From Sphingomicrobium sp. (GTDB lineage: Bacteria > Pseudomonadota > Alphaproteobacteria > Sphingomonadales > Sphingomonadaceae), in contig JANWLR010000062.1 of NCBI GenBank assembly GCA_025450755.1, forward strand, positions 1 to 64,000: 64,000 bases of DNA. The letters run 5' to 3'. This document shows positions 44,523-53,799 of the stretch, in pieces. The first letter of the stretch is position 1. Every line of letters begins with the position of its first letter. The position numbers and the translations under genes are program-made. The notes under the pieces were generated by a model, which was given only the letters and a program-made list of their open reading frames with translations, had not been told where the DNA came from and ran no database searches.

Positions 44523-46598
44523 TCAAAGATCGATGGTCAGGTCAACCAGCACACGCCGTCCAGGAAGCCGATAATAAGATTGGTCTCCGAATTCGCTCGC
44601 CGTGACGGCTGGTCGAGCGTTCGAGAGGTTTTCTGCGACTGCCGAGAGTTCATAGCGGCGCCAGCGATAGCCCAGCCGGCCATCGACGGTCGCATAGGGG
44701 TTGGCCTTAGCGGTGTTGGCGATATCGAGATATCGCCTGCCGACGTAATTCAATGTCGCCGAGCCGAAGGGACCTTTTGCCGGCTTGTAGATCAGGCCGG
44801 CCGAGGCGAGCACATGCGGCGACAAGGTCAGCTGGTTGCCGGAGGCGTCGATGTTCGTTCCGCCTTCATCGGCGATGTAATGGGTGAACGTCGCGTCGTG
44901 ATAGCTGAACGCCGATGCGAGCAGGAGATCCGGCGCCAGCTGCCAGCGAGCTTCGGCCTCGATGCCCCGCAATCGCTCCCCGCCCGCGTTTTCGAAAATC
45001 GGGTCTCCGTCCGCGTCCGTCGTCGCGACGACGAGGTTCCTGAAGTCGACCTGGAAGAAGCTCGCTTCGATCTGGAGAAGGCCGTTGGCGAACCTGCCCT
45101 TTAGCCCGAGCTCGTAGCTTCGAGCGGTCTCCGGCTTGAGGATGTCGGGTGTATTGTCGGGTCCGAAATCGATCGCGGCGGGCTTGAAGACGTTCTTGTA
45201 GTTGGCGAATGCCGACAGGCTGTCCTTGCCTGACGACCATGCGAGGTAACTGGCGCCGACCGAACCGGAAAGCCGAGTGACTTGCCGGGTCTGATCGTCG
45301 AACGTGTCCGCTGCAGGATCGAACCCGTCGATATGGCTCGAGCGCTTTCGCTCGAGACTCTCGTTGAGCCGAACACCCGCATCGATCGTCCAGGGCTTGG
45401 CTGGCGTCCAGTTCAGCTGGGCGTATTGGCCCGTGAACACGCGTCTGTCGTCGACCGAATTGATCTCGTCGACGTGAAGGTCGGTGGTGCGTGGAAGGGG
45501 CACGCTGCCATCGAGCGCCGGGTTGTAGCCGCCGTTGAGACTATCCTGCTCGGCATGGCCGTACAGCAGGTCGGCGCCCCAGACCAGCCTGGCCGTTGGG
45601 CCAAGCTGGCTGGTGACGTGAGTATCGCCATAATCGTCGTCGATGTGCCTGCGCTGGTTCTGGCTGTCGGCGTTGAAGAGATCGGGGCGAAGGAAGCCGC
45701 GGATGTCGGCGATGCGCGCGTGGCTGAGCGATGCGGCGGTTGCCCACTCGCCGAGCGGCGTCGCAACGGTGTAGCTAAGAGCGAAGCGCGCCCGATCCTC
45801 ATCGATGCGCGCATCCAGCGGATTGTAGTTCGCGTCGAGCGGCGTCTGCCTGGTGAGCGCGGTGCCCTCCAGCTCGACAGGGCTGCTCGGTACGCTTCGA
45901 ACGACCGTATAGTCGAAGTCGAAGCCCAAGCGGCCACCCGCGAGGGGCGCCGCGGCCCGGTAAAGCGCCTGCGCGTTCTTCACCTTTTCGCGATGGTCGC
46001 TGAAACCATCGCGTCGCGCGGAAACGGCAACGGACTGCTCGATCCCGCCGATCTTCGGCAACGCAATCGAGAGATTGCCTCGCCAGCTGTCGTGACTGCC
46101 GGCGGCAACCGAAATCTGGTTGGCAGCGTGGCCCGCCGGATAGTGAATGACATGGATCACACCGACAAAGGCCGTTGCGCCGTAGACCACCGGCGCAGAC
46201 CCTTTCAGCACTTCGATCCGATCGACGTCGGTGAGGTTGAGGTCGGGGATCGCCGGGTTGAATGCACCGCCCAACGGAATTCCGTCGACTACGAGCAGAA
46301 AAGCATCGAACTCATGCAGGCCCCAGAATGAGGCGACGGCGCTCGCAGGGCCGGCATCGCCGCCCGCCGGAGCCTCAGCGCCCGCGACCAGAGCGAGGGC
46401 TCCCCGCAGGTCGACAACATGTCTGGCGCGCAGCTCGTCGCCCGACAAAACGCTGATCATTTCAGGAGTTCGAGCGGAATTCTCCGGCAATCGCGTCGCG
46501 GTGACGACAATGTCGTTACTGTCGCTCTGTGCGTGAACGGGTGCGATCGGAAACGCGACAGCGACGGATGCCGATGCCGCCAGGACAAGTCTTCGCAA
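44523..46598 (-). CDS. TonB-dependent outer-membrane receptor
   Basis: The 691-residue protein starts at TTG behind GGGGAAAG. It has a signal peptide ending VHAQ and a TonB-box-like NDIVVTATR. The plug contains SVLSGDELRAR, FLLVVDGIPLGG and VDRIEVLKGSAPVVYG, and the barrel ends with GRRVLVDLTIDL. Its size and pattern resemble siderophore or vitamin B12 receptors (BtuB/FepA class), but no ligand can be assigned. A secreted TonB-C-like protein is divergent from it. Confidence 0.92.
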   Translation of the reverse strand: MRRLVLAASASVAVAFPIAPVHAQSDSNDIVVTATRLPENSARTPEMISVLSGDELRARHVVDLRGALALVAGAEAPAGGDAGPASAVASFWGLHEFDAFLLVVDGIPLGGAFNPAIPDLNLTDVDRIEVLKGSAPVVYGATAFVGVIHVIHYPAGHAANQISVAAGSHDSWRGNLSIALPKIGGIEQSVAVSARRDGFSDHREKVKNAQALYRAAAPLAGGRLGFDFDYTVVRSVPSSPVELEGTALTRQTPLDANYNPLDARIDEDRARFALSYTVATPLGEWATAASLSHARIADIRGFLRPDLFNADSQNQRRHIDDDYGDTHVTSQLGPTARLVWGADLLYGHAEQDSLNGGYNPALDGSVPLPRTTDLHVDEINSVDDRRVFTGQYAQLNWTPAKPWTIDAGVRLNESLERKRSSHIDGFDPAADTFDDQTRQVTRLSGSVGASYLAWSSGKDSLSAFANYKNVFKPAAIDFGPDNTPDILKPETARSYELGLKGRFANGLLQIEASFFQVDFRNLVVATTDADGDPIFENAGGERLRGIEAEARWQLAPDLLLASAFSYHDATFTHYIADEGGTNIDASGNQLTLSPHVLASAGLIYKPAKGPFGSATLNYVGRRYLDIANTAKANPYATVDGRLGYRWRRYELSAVAENLSNARPAVTASEFGDQSYYRLPGRRVLVDLTIDL

Positions 46599-46846
46599 AT
46601 ACTTTCCCCTTCGTTGCCGCGAATGGCTCGTCTCTGATGCTGGCCGCGACGATATGTCAAAGGCTGTTCATCCAGACGGTCGCTGATCCCGACGACTAAC
46701 CAGACGTCCGCTTTTCGCTTAAGGCAGACATTACAAACTCCTGTCCTGCGTACGTAACGGCGGTTCCGGCATTCCAGGTTAAGCTATTGCCAATCCTCGC
46801 AAGTTCGGAAATCCTTGGCACGTTGCTCGGGTGGAGGGGATAAGCG

Positions 46847-47476
46847 ATGCGTACATTGATGATCTTCGCAGCAATGGTCGTCGCACAATCGACCGCAGTC
46901 ATTGCCCAGTCGACGGAGCCGGAACCCGCGACCTCGCCGGGGACCTGGATGTCAATTTCTGACTATCCTGCGGATGCGCTTGCAAAGCACCAGGAGGGCA
47001 GCGTTGGATTTGCTCTCCAGGTCGATCCATCCGGGCAGGTCCAGTCATGCTCGGTCACCTCGACTAGCGGATCGCCAGTTCTCGACAATGCCACGTGCGC
47101 GCTGCTCAAAAGCCGGGCTAGGTTCAAGCCCGCGCAAGATGCCGCTGGCCATGCCGTGGCGGGCACGTTCGCGTCACACGTGCAGTGGGTCTATCCGCAG
47201 GCGGCCCCGGCAGCCTCTCCGGCTCTCGCTCCGGTCGAGCTCCATGGATTTGATCGTATTGGTTATGGCGCCTCGGTGCTTTCGGTCGACGAAAATGGAA
47301 TGGTGACCAAGTGCGAGCACGGCGATTCTGGCTATGCGAACATCCCTAGCCCTCCCGACTTCTGCTGGATGTTTCCGGTTGGTTCGCGCTACGGCCCACC
47401 GGCGCTGTACAAGGGCAAGCCGATGAAGCGGCGGATTACGATGAGGCTGGACATCAAGGACCAGAACATCCCGTAA
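46847..47476 (+). CDS. Secreted TonB C-terminal-domain protein
   Basis: The 209-residue protein has a signal peptide (MRTLMIFAAMVVAQSTAVIAQ). A TonB C-terminal-like domain follows (about residues 35-115: ISDYPADALAKHQEGSVGFALQ, SGQVQSCSVTSTSG, LKSRARFKPAQD). A Pro/Ala segment and a second, weaker repeat come next. It lacks the N-terminal transmembrane anchor followed by a proline spacer of true TonB, so it is not an energy transducer. GGAGGGG precedes the ATG. Function unknown. Confidence 0.75.
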   Translation: MRTLMIFAAMVVAQSTAVIAQSTEPEPATSPGTWMSISDYPADALAKHQEGSVGFALQVDPSGQVQSCSVTSTSGSPVLDNATCALLKSRARFKPAQDAAGHAVAGTFASHVQWVYPQAAPAASPALAPVELHGFDRIGYGASVLSVDENGMVTKCEHGDSGYANIPSPPDFCWMFPVGSRYGPPALYKGKPMKRRITMRLDIKDQNIP

Positions 47477-47498
47477 ATTGCCCTGAAGGACTTGTTAC

Positions 47499-47513
47499 GT
47501 TCCCCTATTGTTC
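47499..47513 (+). promoter_or_regulatory. SOS box (alphaproteobacterial LexA site) of recA
   Basis: GTTC-CCCTATT-GTTC matches the alphaproteobacterial LexA consensus GTTC-N7-GTTC exactly. It lies about 83 bases upstream of the recA ATG, in the promoter region. It predicts DNA-damage induction of recA. Confidence 0.85.
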
Positions 47514-47595
47514 TCATGGAACAAATCAGATACGTCTGATTCTTCGCAAGGCGCGGCTCGGCCGCCATCTTGACGCTTGAACGGAGGCAGGGGAC

Positions 47596-48687
47596 ATGGC
47601 AGCGCAGCTCAAAGTCATCGGTAGCAACACAGTGGAACCTCCCAGCATGGACCGTCAAAAGGCGCTCGAAGCGGCGCTAGCCCAGATTGACCGGGCCTTC
47701 GGCAAGGGCTCGGCGATGAAGCTGGGCAGCCGCGAGAAGATCGAGATCGAGACGATTTCGACGGGCAGCCTGGGCCTCGACATCGCTCTGGGCGTCGGCG
47801 GCCTGCCGCGCGGCCGGGTGATCGAGATTTACGGGCCGGAGAGCTCGGGCAAGACGACGCTCGCGCTGCATGCGATCGCCGAGGCGCAAAAAGGCGGCGG
47901 GACGGCGGCGTTCGTCGACGCCGAACATGCGCTAGACCCCGCCTATGCGAAGAAGCTGGGAGTCGATATCGATGAGCTGATCGTGTCGCAGCCCGACACC
48001 GGCGAGCAGGCGCTCGAGATCGTCGATACATTGGTTCGCTCCAATGCGGTCGACATCCTCGTGATCGATTCGGTCGCCGCACTCGTTCCGCGGGCCGAGA
48101 TCGAGGGTGAAATGGGCGACCAGCTGCCCGGTCTCCAGGCACGACTGATGAGCCAGGCGCTGCGCAAGCTCACCGGATCGATCAGCCGCTCGCGCTGCAT
48201 GGTGATCTTCATCAACCAGGTGCGGATGAAGATTGGCGTGATGTACGGAAACCCCGAGACGACGACCGGCGGCAATGCGCTGAAGTTCTACGCGTCGGTG
48301 CGCCTCGACATTCGCCGCACGGGCCAGATCAAGGACCGCGACGATATCGTCGGCAACACGACGCGGGTGAAGGTTGTCAAGAACAAGGTCGCGCCGCCGT
48401 TCAAGCAGGTCGAGTTCGACATCATGTACGGCGAGGGCGTGTCGAAGGTCGGCGAGATCCTCGACCTCGGCGTCAAGGCCGGCCTAATCGAGAAGTCCGG
48501 CGCCTGGTTCAGCTATGACAGCGTCCGGATCGGGCAGGGCCGCGAGAACGCCAAAGTCTATCTCAAGGAAAATCCCGACATCGCCAAGCGGATCGAGAAT
48601 GCGATCCGCGGGAAGACGGAGGAGGTTGGCGAGGCGCTGATGGTTGGTGCGGGTCCCGACGACGGTGAGGACGTCACCGCCGAGTAA
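47596..48687 (+). CDS. recA: RecA recombinase
   Basis: RecA polymerises on single-stranded DNA for strand exchange and triggers LexA cleavage. The 363-residue protein has the Walker [14 protein letters not shown], the DAEHALDP segment, L1/L2 loop regions with [16 protein letters not shown] and [20 protein letters not shown], and an acidic C-terminus (DDGEDVTAE). GGAGG lies upstream of the ATG. An SOS box is present in the promoter. Confidence 0.98.
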   Translation: MAAQLKVIGSNTVEPPSMDRQKALEAALAQIDRAFGKGSAMKLGSREKIEIETISTGSLGLDIALGVGGLPRGRVIEIYGPESSGKTTLALHAIAEAQKGGGTAAFVDAEHALDPAYAKKLGVDIDELIVSQPDTGEQALEIVDTLVRSNAVDILVIDSVAALVPRAEIEGEMGDQLPGLQARLMSQALRKLTGSISRSRCMVIFINQVRMKIGVMYGNPETTTGGNALKFYASVRLDIRRTGQIKDRDDIVGNTTRVKVVKNKVAPPFKQVEFDIMYGEGVSKVGEILDLGVKAGLIEKSGAWFSYDSVRIGQGRENAKVYLKENPDIAKRIENAIRGKTEEVGEALMVGAGPDDGEDVTAE

Positions 48688-48702
48688 TCAAGCTCCCCAG
48701 TG

Positions 48703-48730
48703 GCGGGCGGATGCTCAGCGTTCCGCCCGC
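48703..48730. terminator. GC-rich hairpin after recA
   Basis: GCGGGCGGA and TCCGCCCGC pair perfectly around a ten-base loop, 15 bases after the recA stop. No T-tract follows. The hairpin could end or protect the recA transcript. Confidence 0.5.
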
Positions 48731-48787
48731 CGCCCCCCCGAAGTGCACAGCCTGTCCGGGGGACAGGCGAGCAGTGGAGGCAGCCAG

Positions 48788-50074
48788 CTAAGCAAGGTCT
48801 TCCGGGATCGCGGTCGATTCGCGGGCAGCTTCCCGCTCGAGCGGGTCGGCGTCGATTGGAGCGAACAGCCGTTTCGGTTCGGTCAGCAACAGGGCGACAA
48901 ATCCGCCGGTCGCACACGCCGCGGTTCCGATCAAATAAGGCACGACGGTTCCGTCGAAATACTGCCCGATGATGAAGCCGAGAATCGCCCCGCCGATCGT
49001 ACCGATCATACCCTGTACCGACGACGCAGTGCCGGCAATCGGCGCCATATGCTCCATCGCGAGTGTGCTGAGGTTCGAGGAGGTGAAGGCGAAGGCGGAC
49101 ATCGTCAGCGCCTGTAGGACGATGAAGCTGAGGAGGGTTTCGCGCCCGTCAAGTGCGATGGCGGCATGAAGGAGGGCAATTGCAGTAAAGGCTAACGAGG
49201 CAATGTGCCCGACCCGGCGCAGGCCGAAGCGACCGACCACGCGCGAATTCGTCCACGAGGCGAGTGCCATGGGCGCTGCGATTGCAGCAAATACGATTCC
49301 GATGAGGCGCGGCTGGTGAAACGCCTCGAACACGATTTGCTGTATCGATGCGATGTAGGCGACGAGGGCACCGAAGGTGATCGTCAGCGCGATCGTGTAA
49401 CCGCGAGACTGGGATTCTCGAACGGTCTCCCAGACCGCGGCAGTCAGGTCGTCCCATTTGAGGCTGCGGCGATATTCCTGGTGCAGGGTCTCGGGGAGTC
49501 TCGTTCCAGACCAGACCAGCATGATGAGCGCATAGGCGGCGAGCGCCAGAAAGATCGCTTCCCACGACGCAACGAGCAGAATTGCCAATCCAATGTTGGG
49601 GGCAAGGACTGGCATCAGCATGAAAACCATGAAGACGAGGCTCATGACCCGCGCCATGGCTTCGCGCTCGAACAGGTCGCGGACCATCGCCACGACCAGA
49701 ACACGGGTCACCGCCGCCGATGCCCCCATGGCGAGCCGCGACGCGATCAGGACGGCGAAGCTTCCCGAGAAAGCGCAAAGCAGCGCGAACAGGCCGTACA
49801 GGACAATCCCGGCCGCGAGGATCGGCTTGCGGCCGAAGCGGTCGGCGAGTGGCCCCCAAACCAGCTGGGTCGAAGCGAAGCCAACGAAATAGGCGACGAC
49901 GACGAGCTGGCGGCTGTTTTCGTCGGCGACATGAAGCGAGCGACCGATTGCCGGCAGCGCAGGGATCATCGCATCGATGGCAAAGGAGTTGAGGCCCATC
50001 AACGCCGCAAGCATCACGGTCATCTCGCGCGAGCCGGGGCGCTTCACGCCATCCTGAAAGGCCGAATCGAACAT
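48788..50074 (-). CDS. Bcr/CflA-family MFS drug exporter
   Basis: The 428-residue protein has 12 predicted membrane helices. The MFS motif A-like loop GPLADRFGRKPILAAG lies after helix 2, and the DHA1 (Bcr/CflA) signature follows: DAMIPALPAIGRSL, RLAMGASAAVTRVLVVAMVRDLFE and the motif C region LVFMVFMLMPVLAPNIG. It should export small hydrophobic compounds using the proton gradient. ATG at 50074 is preferred to an ATG 18 codons earlier because it keeps the usual short cytoplasmic start. Confidence 0.9.
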   Translation of the reverse strand: MFDSAFQDGVKRPGSREMTVMLAALMGLNSFAIDAMIPALPAIGRSLHVADENSRQLVVVAYFVGFASTQLVWGPLADRFGRKPILAAGIVLYGLFALLCAFSGSFAVLIASRLAMGASAAVTRVLVVAMVRDLFEREAMARVMSLVFMVFMLMPVLAPNIGLAILLVASWEAIFLALAAYALIMLVWSGTRLPETLHQEYRRSLKWDDLTAAVWETVRESQSRGYTIALTITFGALVAYIASIQQIVFEAFHQPRLIGIVFAAIAAPMALASWTNSRVVGRFGLRRVGHIASLAFTAIALLHAAIALDGRETLLSFIVLQALTMSAFAFTSSNLSTLAMEHMAPIAGTASSVQGMIGTIGGAILGFIIGQYFDGTVVPYLIGTAACATGGFVALLLTEPKRLFAPIDADPLEREAARESTAIPEDLA

Positions 50075-50136
50075 GGGACCGCGCGTGCTGGCCGATTGGC
50101 CGGGGCCGTGCAACAGTGCGGCGAGCAAAGGGGGCC

Positions 50137-51402
50137 ATGATGATGAACCTGCCAGTCCGACGCCGTCGCTTTCTTGGGGGTGCCGGCATGTTATCCGTTG
50201 CCTTGACGATCCCTTTGAGCCGGACCGTCGCGGCTGCCGCCGAAGCTCTGAAGCCGATTCCGCTGCCGCCGGCGATCAGCCAGGCCGAGCGACTGCAGCG
50301 GCTCGCGAGGGCGAAGCAATTGATGGCTCGGAACGGTATCGGCGCAGTGATTGTCGAATCCGGGTCGAGCCTTGATTATCTTACAGGCGTCCAATGGCAC
50401 CGTTCGGAGCGTCTCACGGCGGCGGTAATCCCGGCCCAAGGCGATCCAATAATCATCACCCCATTCTTCGAACGGCCATCGGTGGCCGAAACGCTGGCGA
50501 TTCCTGCCGAAATCCGTACCTGGGACGAGGATCAGGATCCATTGAAGCTGGTCGCAGATTTCGTGCGCGAGCGCGGCGTCGCGGGTGAGCCGATCGCGTT
50601 CGAAGAGACCGACCGCTATTTCATTGTCGATCGCCTCGGCCAGCAGCTTCCTGGGCTTAAATCCGTGAACGCCAATCCCGTCGTGCGTGCGCTTCGGCTG
50701 GTCAAATCTCCCGCCGAATTGGCATTGATGCAGGCGGCCAACGACATCACCATCCGAGCCATGCGGCACGCAGGCGAAGGCGCGCGCCTTCGCATGACTC
50801 CAGCCGACTTTGGCGCCGCCATCGATGCCGCGACCACCGCGATGGGCGGAAGTCCGGAATTCGCTTTGGTGCTGATCGACGAAGCCTCGGCCCAGCCACA
50901 CGGGTCGAGGAAGCCCCAACTCGTGGAGCGCGGGAGCACGATCCTGTTCGACTGCGGATGCACCGTGCACGGCTACCAGTCGGATATTTCGCGCACCTTC
51001 GTGTTCGGCGCGGCGCCTACGCCCGAACAGCGCAAAGTCTGGAATCAAGTCCACGAGGGCCAGCAGATTGCCATTCGTGTCGCGAAGATCGGCGCCCCCT
51101 GCGGAAGCGTGGATGACGCAGTTCGCGCAGCTTACGAAAGCTGGGGCTATGGCCCGGGATACAAGCTACCTGGCCTGTCGCACCGAACGGGCCACGGCAT
51201 CGGGATGGACGGGCATGAACCTGCCTATCTCGTCCACGGCGATATGACTCCGCTGGCGCCTGGCATGTGCTTCTCGGACGAACCGGGGATCTACATACCC
51301 GGCAAGTTCGGAGTGCGGCTCGAGGATTGCTGGCACATGACGCAAGCCGGCCCCAAGTTCTTCACCGAGCCGCCGCCAAGCATCGACAACCCATTCGGCT
51401 GA
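50137..51402 (+). CDS. Tat-exported M24 family Xaa-Pro peptidase
   Basis: The 421-residue protein begins with three Met codons and a twin-arginine signal (RRRRFLGGAGMLSVALTI), so it should be folded in the cytoplasm and exported. The C-terminal pita-bread domain shows the five metal ligands: Asp in LFDCGCTVHGYQSD and again in that QSD, His in SHRTGHGIGMDGHEP, Glu in FSDEPGIY and Glu in VRLEDC. It hydrolyses Xaa-Pro bonds. AAAGGGG precedes the start. It is divergent from the MFS exporter. Confidence 0.92.
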   Translation: MMMNLPVRRRRFLGGAGMLSVALTIPLSRTVAAAAEALKPIPLPPAISQAERLQRLARAKQLMARNGIGAVIVESGSSLDYLTGVQWHRSERLTAAVIPAQGDPIIITPFFERPSVAETLAIPAEIRTWDEDQDPLKLVADFVRERGVAGEPIAFEETDRYFIVDRLGQQLPGLKSVNANPVVRALRLVKSPAELALMQAANDITIRAMRHAGEGARLRMTPADFGAAIDAATTAMGGSPEFALVLIDEASAQPHGSRKPQLVERGSTILFDCGCTVHGYQSDISRTFVFGAAPTPEQRKVWNQVHEGQQIAIRVAKIGAPCGSVDDAVRAAYESWGYGPGYKLPGLSHRTGHGIGMDGHEPAYLVHGDMTPLAPGMCFSDEPGIYIPGKFGVRLEDCWHMTQAGPKFFTEPPPSIDNPFG

Positions 51403-51404
51403 AC

Positions 51405-52721
51405 TCAGAAATGATCCTCGACGGGTCCAGCGCGCTGGACGTGCGAGGGCGCGTGCGGGGGCTCGATGTCCGCGGGCTCGATGGAATCGAGCGTACCTTC
51501 CCAGCGAGCGACCACGCTTGCCGCGACGGCATTGCCCACAACGTTGGTCCCAGACCTTCCCATGTCGAGAAAGTGATCAACTGCAAGGATCAGCAGCAGG
51601 CCGGCCTCGGGGATCCTGAACATCGGCATGATCGCCGCGATCACGACCAGGCTCGCGCGTGGAACTCCGGCCATGCCCTTCGAGGTAATCATCAGCACGA
51701 GCAACATCGTGATTTCCTGGCCGAAACTGAGGTGGATTGCATATGCCTGCGCAATGAAAAAAGTCGCGAAGGTCATGTACATCATCGAGCCGTCGAGATT
51801 GAACGAATAGCCGAGCGGAAGAACGAAGCTTGCAATGCGCGGAGGCACTCCAAATCGGTCGAGCGCTTCGAGCGTTCTTGGATAGGCGGCCTCCGACGAT
51901 GCCGTTGAGAACGCCAGGACGACGGGGTCGCGGATATAGCGGACGAGGAGCCTGATCCTCGGCCCGACGATCACGAAACCGGCACCCACGAGGACAGCCC
52001 AGAGGATCAACAGGCCGAGGTAGAAGCTGCCAACGAACATTCCCAAGGTGGCGATGATTTGGGGTCCGCGTTCGGCAAGTGCACTTGCGACGGCGGTAAA
52101 CACAGCGAATGGGGCGAAGCGCATTACATAATCGGTGACTTGAAGCATCACGCGGACGAGCGCCTCGACGCCGTGGACGATGGGCCGGCCGCGCTCGCCG
52201 ACCGCTGTCAGCGCCACTCCGAAAAAGAGCGAGAAGATCACGATCGGCAGGATCTCATTCGTGCTCATCGCCTCGAAGATCGACTGCGGGACCAGATGCG
52301 ATACGAAGTCCTTGAGGTTGAACGCGCCCGTTTCCACTCCGCTTGCAGCAGAGGTCGGCGGAACCGGAAGGTTCAGCCCTACTCCGGGATGGAGAAGCGT
52401 TACCAGGATTAGTCCGAGGGTCAGCGATACAAGGCTTGCGAGGATGAACCACAAGATTGAGCGGACCCCCACCCGGCCGAGTGCGGCCACATCACCCATG
52501 TGCGCGATACCTGCGACCAGGGTCGAAAATACGAGGGGCGCGATGATCATCTTGATCAGGCGAAGGAAAAGCGTCGTGACGATGCTCAGATAATCGGCGA
52601 TCGATTTGAGATGGGCCGCGCTCGCGGCTGTCCCGTTGTCGATTGCGGCGTTGATTGACCAGCCGGCGATGACTCCGAGGGCAAGCGCAATCAGAATGTA
52701 GCGGGTCAATCTTTTGGCCAT
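51405..52721 (-). CDS. Dicarboxylate/amino acid:cation symporter (DAACS)
   Basis: The 438-residue protein has the DAACS/GltPh fold with about eight helices and two re-entrant loops. Signature segments are LFLRLIKMIIAPLVFSTLVAGIAHMGD, the serine-rich HP1 motif FSTASSEAAYPRTLEAL, GYSFNLDGSMMYM with the NLDG unwound helix motif, and GVPRASLVVIAAIMPMF with IPEAGLL. It transports glutamate, aspartate or C4-dicarboxylates with sodium or protons. ATG at 52721 follows GGGG. Confidence 0.92.
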   Translation of the reverse strand: MAKRLTRYILIALALGVIAGWSINAAIDNGTAASAAHLKSIADYLSIVTTLFLRLIKMIIAPLVFSTLVAGIAHMGDVAALGRVGVRSILWFILASLVSLTLGLILVTLLHPGVGLNLPVPPTSAASGVETGAFNLKDFVSHLVPQSIFEAMSTNEILPIVIFSLFFGVALTAVGERGRPIVHGVEALVRVMLQVTDYVMRFAPFAVFTAVASALAERGPQIIATLGMFVGSFYLGLLILWAVLVGAGFVIVGPRIRLLVRYIRDPVVLAFSTASSEAAYPRTLEALDRFGVPPRIASFVLPLGYSFNLDGSMMYMTFATFFIAQAYAIHLSFGQEITMLLVLMITSKGMAGVPRASLVVIAAIMPMFRIPEAGLLLILAVDHFLDMGRSGTNVVGNAVAASVVARWEGTLDSIEPADIEPPHAPSHVQRAGPVEDHF

Positions 52722-52811
52722 GGTTCCCCTTTGTTGCCGCAACCCAAGCGGCAGGTTTAGGCTGCGTCAAGCGCTTGCGCTCCGCCTGACTGGCTGGCTA
52801 GGGCAATCGGC

Positions 52812-53789
52812 ATGGCTGCCGACAACCCTTCTTCCTTGGGAGTTCTTGAGTTCGGGCGTGCGATCCTGCATGACGAGGCCCGGGCGCTGGACGCTCTGGC
52901 CGACGGTCTCGGCGAAGAGTTCCAGAATGCGGTCGGCCTGATCCTCGGCTGCAAGGGCAAGCTGATTGTCAGTGGTCTCGGAAAGTCGGGGCATGTCGGG
53001 CGCAAGATCGCCGCTACCTTCGCATCGACCGGGACGACGGCAGTTTTCTTGCATCTTGCCGAAGCTATCCACGGCGACCTCGGAATGGCTGCCGGCGGCG
53101 ATGTTGCAATCCTCATCTCGCAGAGTGGGGAAACAACCGAGCTCGAAGCAGTGATCGACCACTTCCAGGGCGTGAAGATCCCGATTATCGGGATCACGGG
53201 ACATCTCGGAACGATGCTCGCCGAAGCGTCGAGCGCAGCACTCGTCCTGCCGCACTGGCCGGAGGTGGGCCCGGAATCGGTCGCTCCGACCACGTCGACG
53301 ACCATGACGTTGGCGCTCGGCGACGCGCTTGCGATGACGGTCATGCGGCAAAAGGGATTTACGAGGCAGGATTTCGGCCGCCTGCATCCTGGCGGTTCTC
53401 TTGGTGCACGGCTGAAGCCGGTGCGGCGACTGATGCATGGCGGTAAGGCGCTGCCGCTCACTCAAGCCGACAGCACGATTCATGACACGATCGTCGAAAT
53501 AACCGCCAAGAGGCTTGGCGTTGTTGGCGTTACCGATGCCAACGGCCATCTGCTCGGAGTGATCACCGACGGCGATCTCCGGCGCAATATCGAGCGTGGC
53601 CTAGATCACAGTGCGGCTGAGTTCATGACCAGCGATCCCAAGACTGTCGGGCCCGACGACCTTGTCGACGACGCGCTCGCGCTTTTCGACGAATATAAGA
53701 TCACGGCTTTGTTCGTGGTGGAGGACGACGGCAAGGGCAAGAAACCGGTTGGCGTCCTCCACATCCACGACTGTCCAGCAGCCCGGTGA
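52812..53789 (+). CDS. kdsD: Arabinose-5-phosphate isomerase (KpsF/GutQ family)
   Basis: The enzyme converts ribulose-5-phosphate to arabinose-5-phosphate, the first step of Kdo synthesis. The 325-residue protein has an N-terminal SIS domain (LIVSGLGKSGHVGRKIAATFASTG, the ILISQSGETTELEAV loop, PTTSTTMTLALGDALAMT) and two C-terminal CBS repeats (about residues 205-325, TAKRLGVVGVTDANGHLLGVITDGDLR). The DFGRLHPGGSLGARL motif is family-specific. kdsB follows after ten bases. Confidence 0.93.
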   Translation: MAADNPSSLGVLEFGRAILHDEARALDALADGLGEEFQNAVGLILGCKGKLIVSGLGKSGHVGRKIAATFASTGTTAVFLHLAEAIHGDLGMAAGGDVAILISQSGETTELEAVIDHFQGVKIPIIGITGHLGTMLAEASSAALVLPHWPEVGPESVAPTTSTTMTLALGDALAMTVMRQKGFTRQDFGRLHPGGSLGARLKPVRRLMHGGKALPLTQADSTIHDTIVEITAKRLGVVGVTDANGHLLGVITDGDLRRNIERGLDHSAAEFMTSDPKTVGPDDLVDDALALFDEYKITALFVVEDDGKGKKPVGVLHIHDCPAAR

Positions 53790-53799
53790 TTTGGGCTCG

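Noticed and set aside
45282-46331. Plus-strand frame opposite the second TonB receptor
   Set aside because: It is the reverse-strand shadow of a receptor gene with clear plug and barrel motifs; its product has no signal or domain.
46599-46846. Possible cobalamin or Fur-linked regulatory site between the TonB receptor and the TonB-C-like gene
   Set aside because: I could not find a B12-box-like or Fur-box-like sequence by eye in this 248-base gap; nothing specific can be supported.
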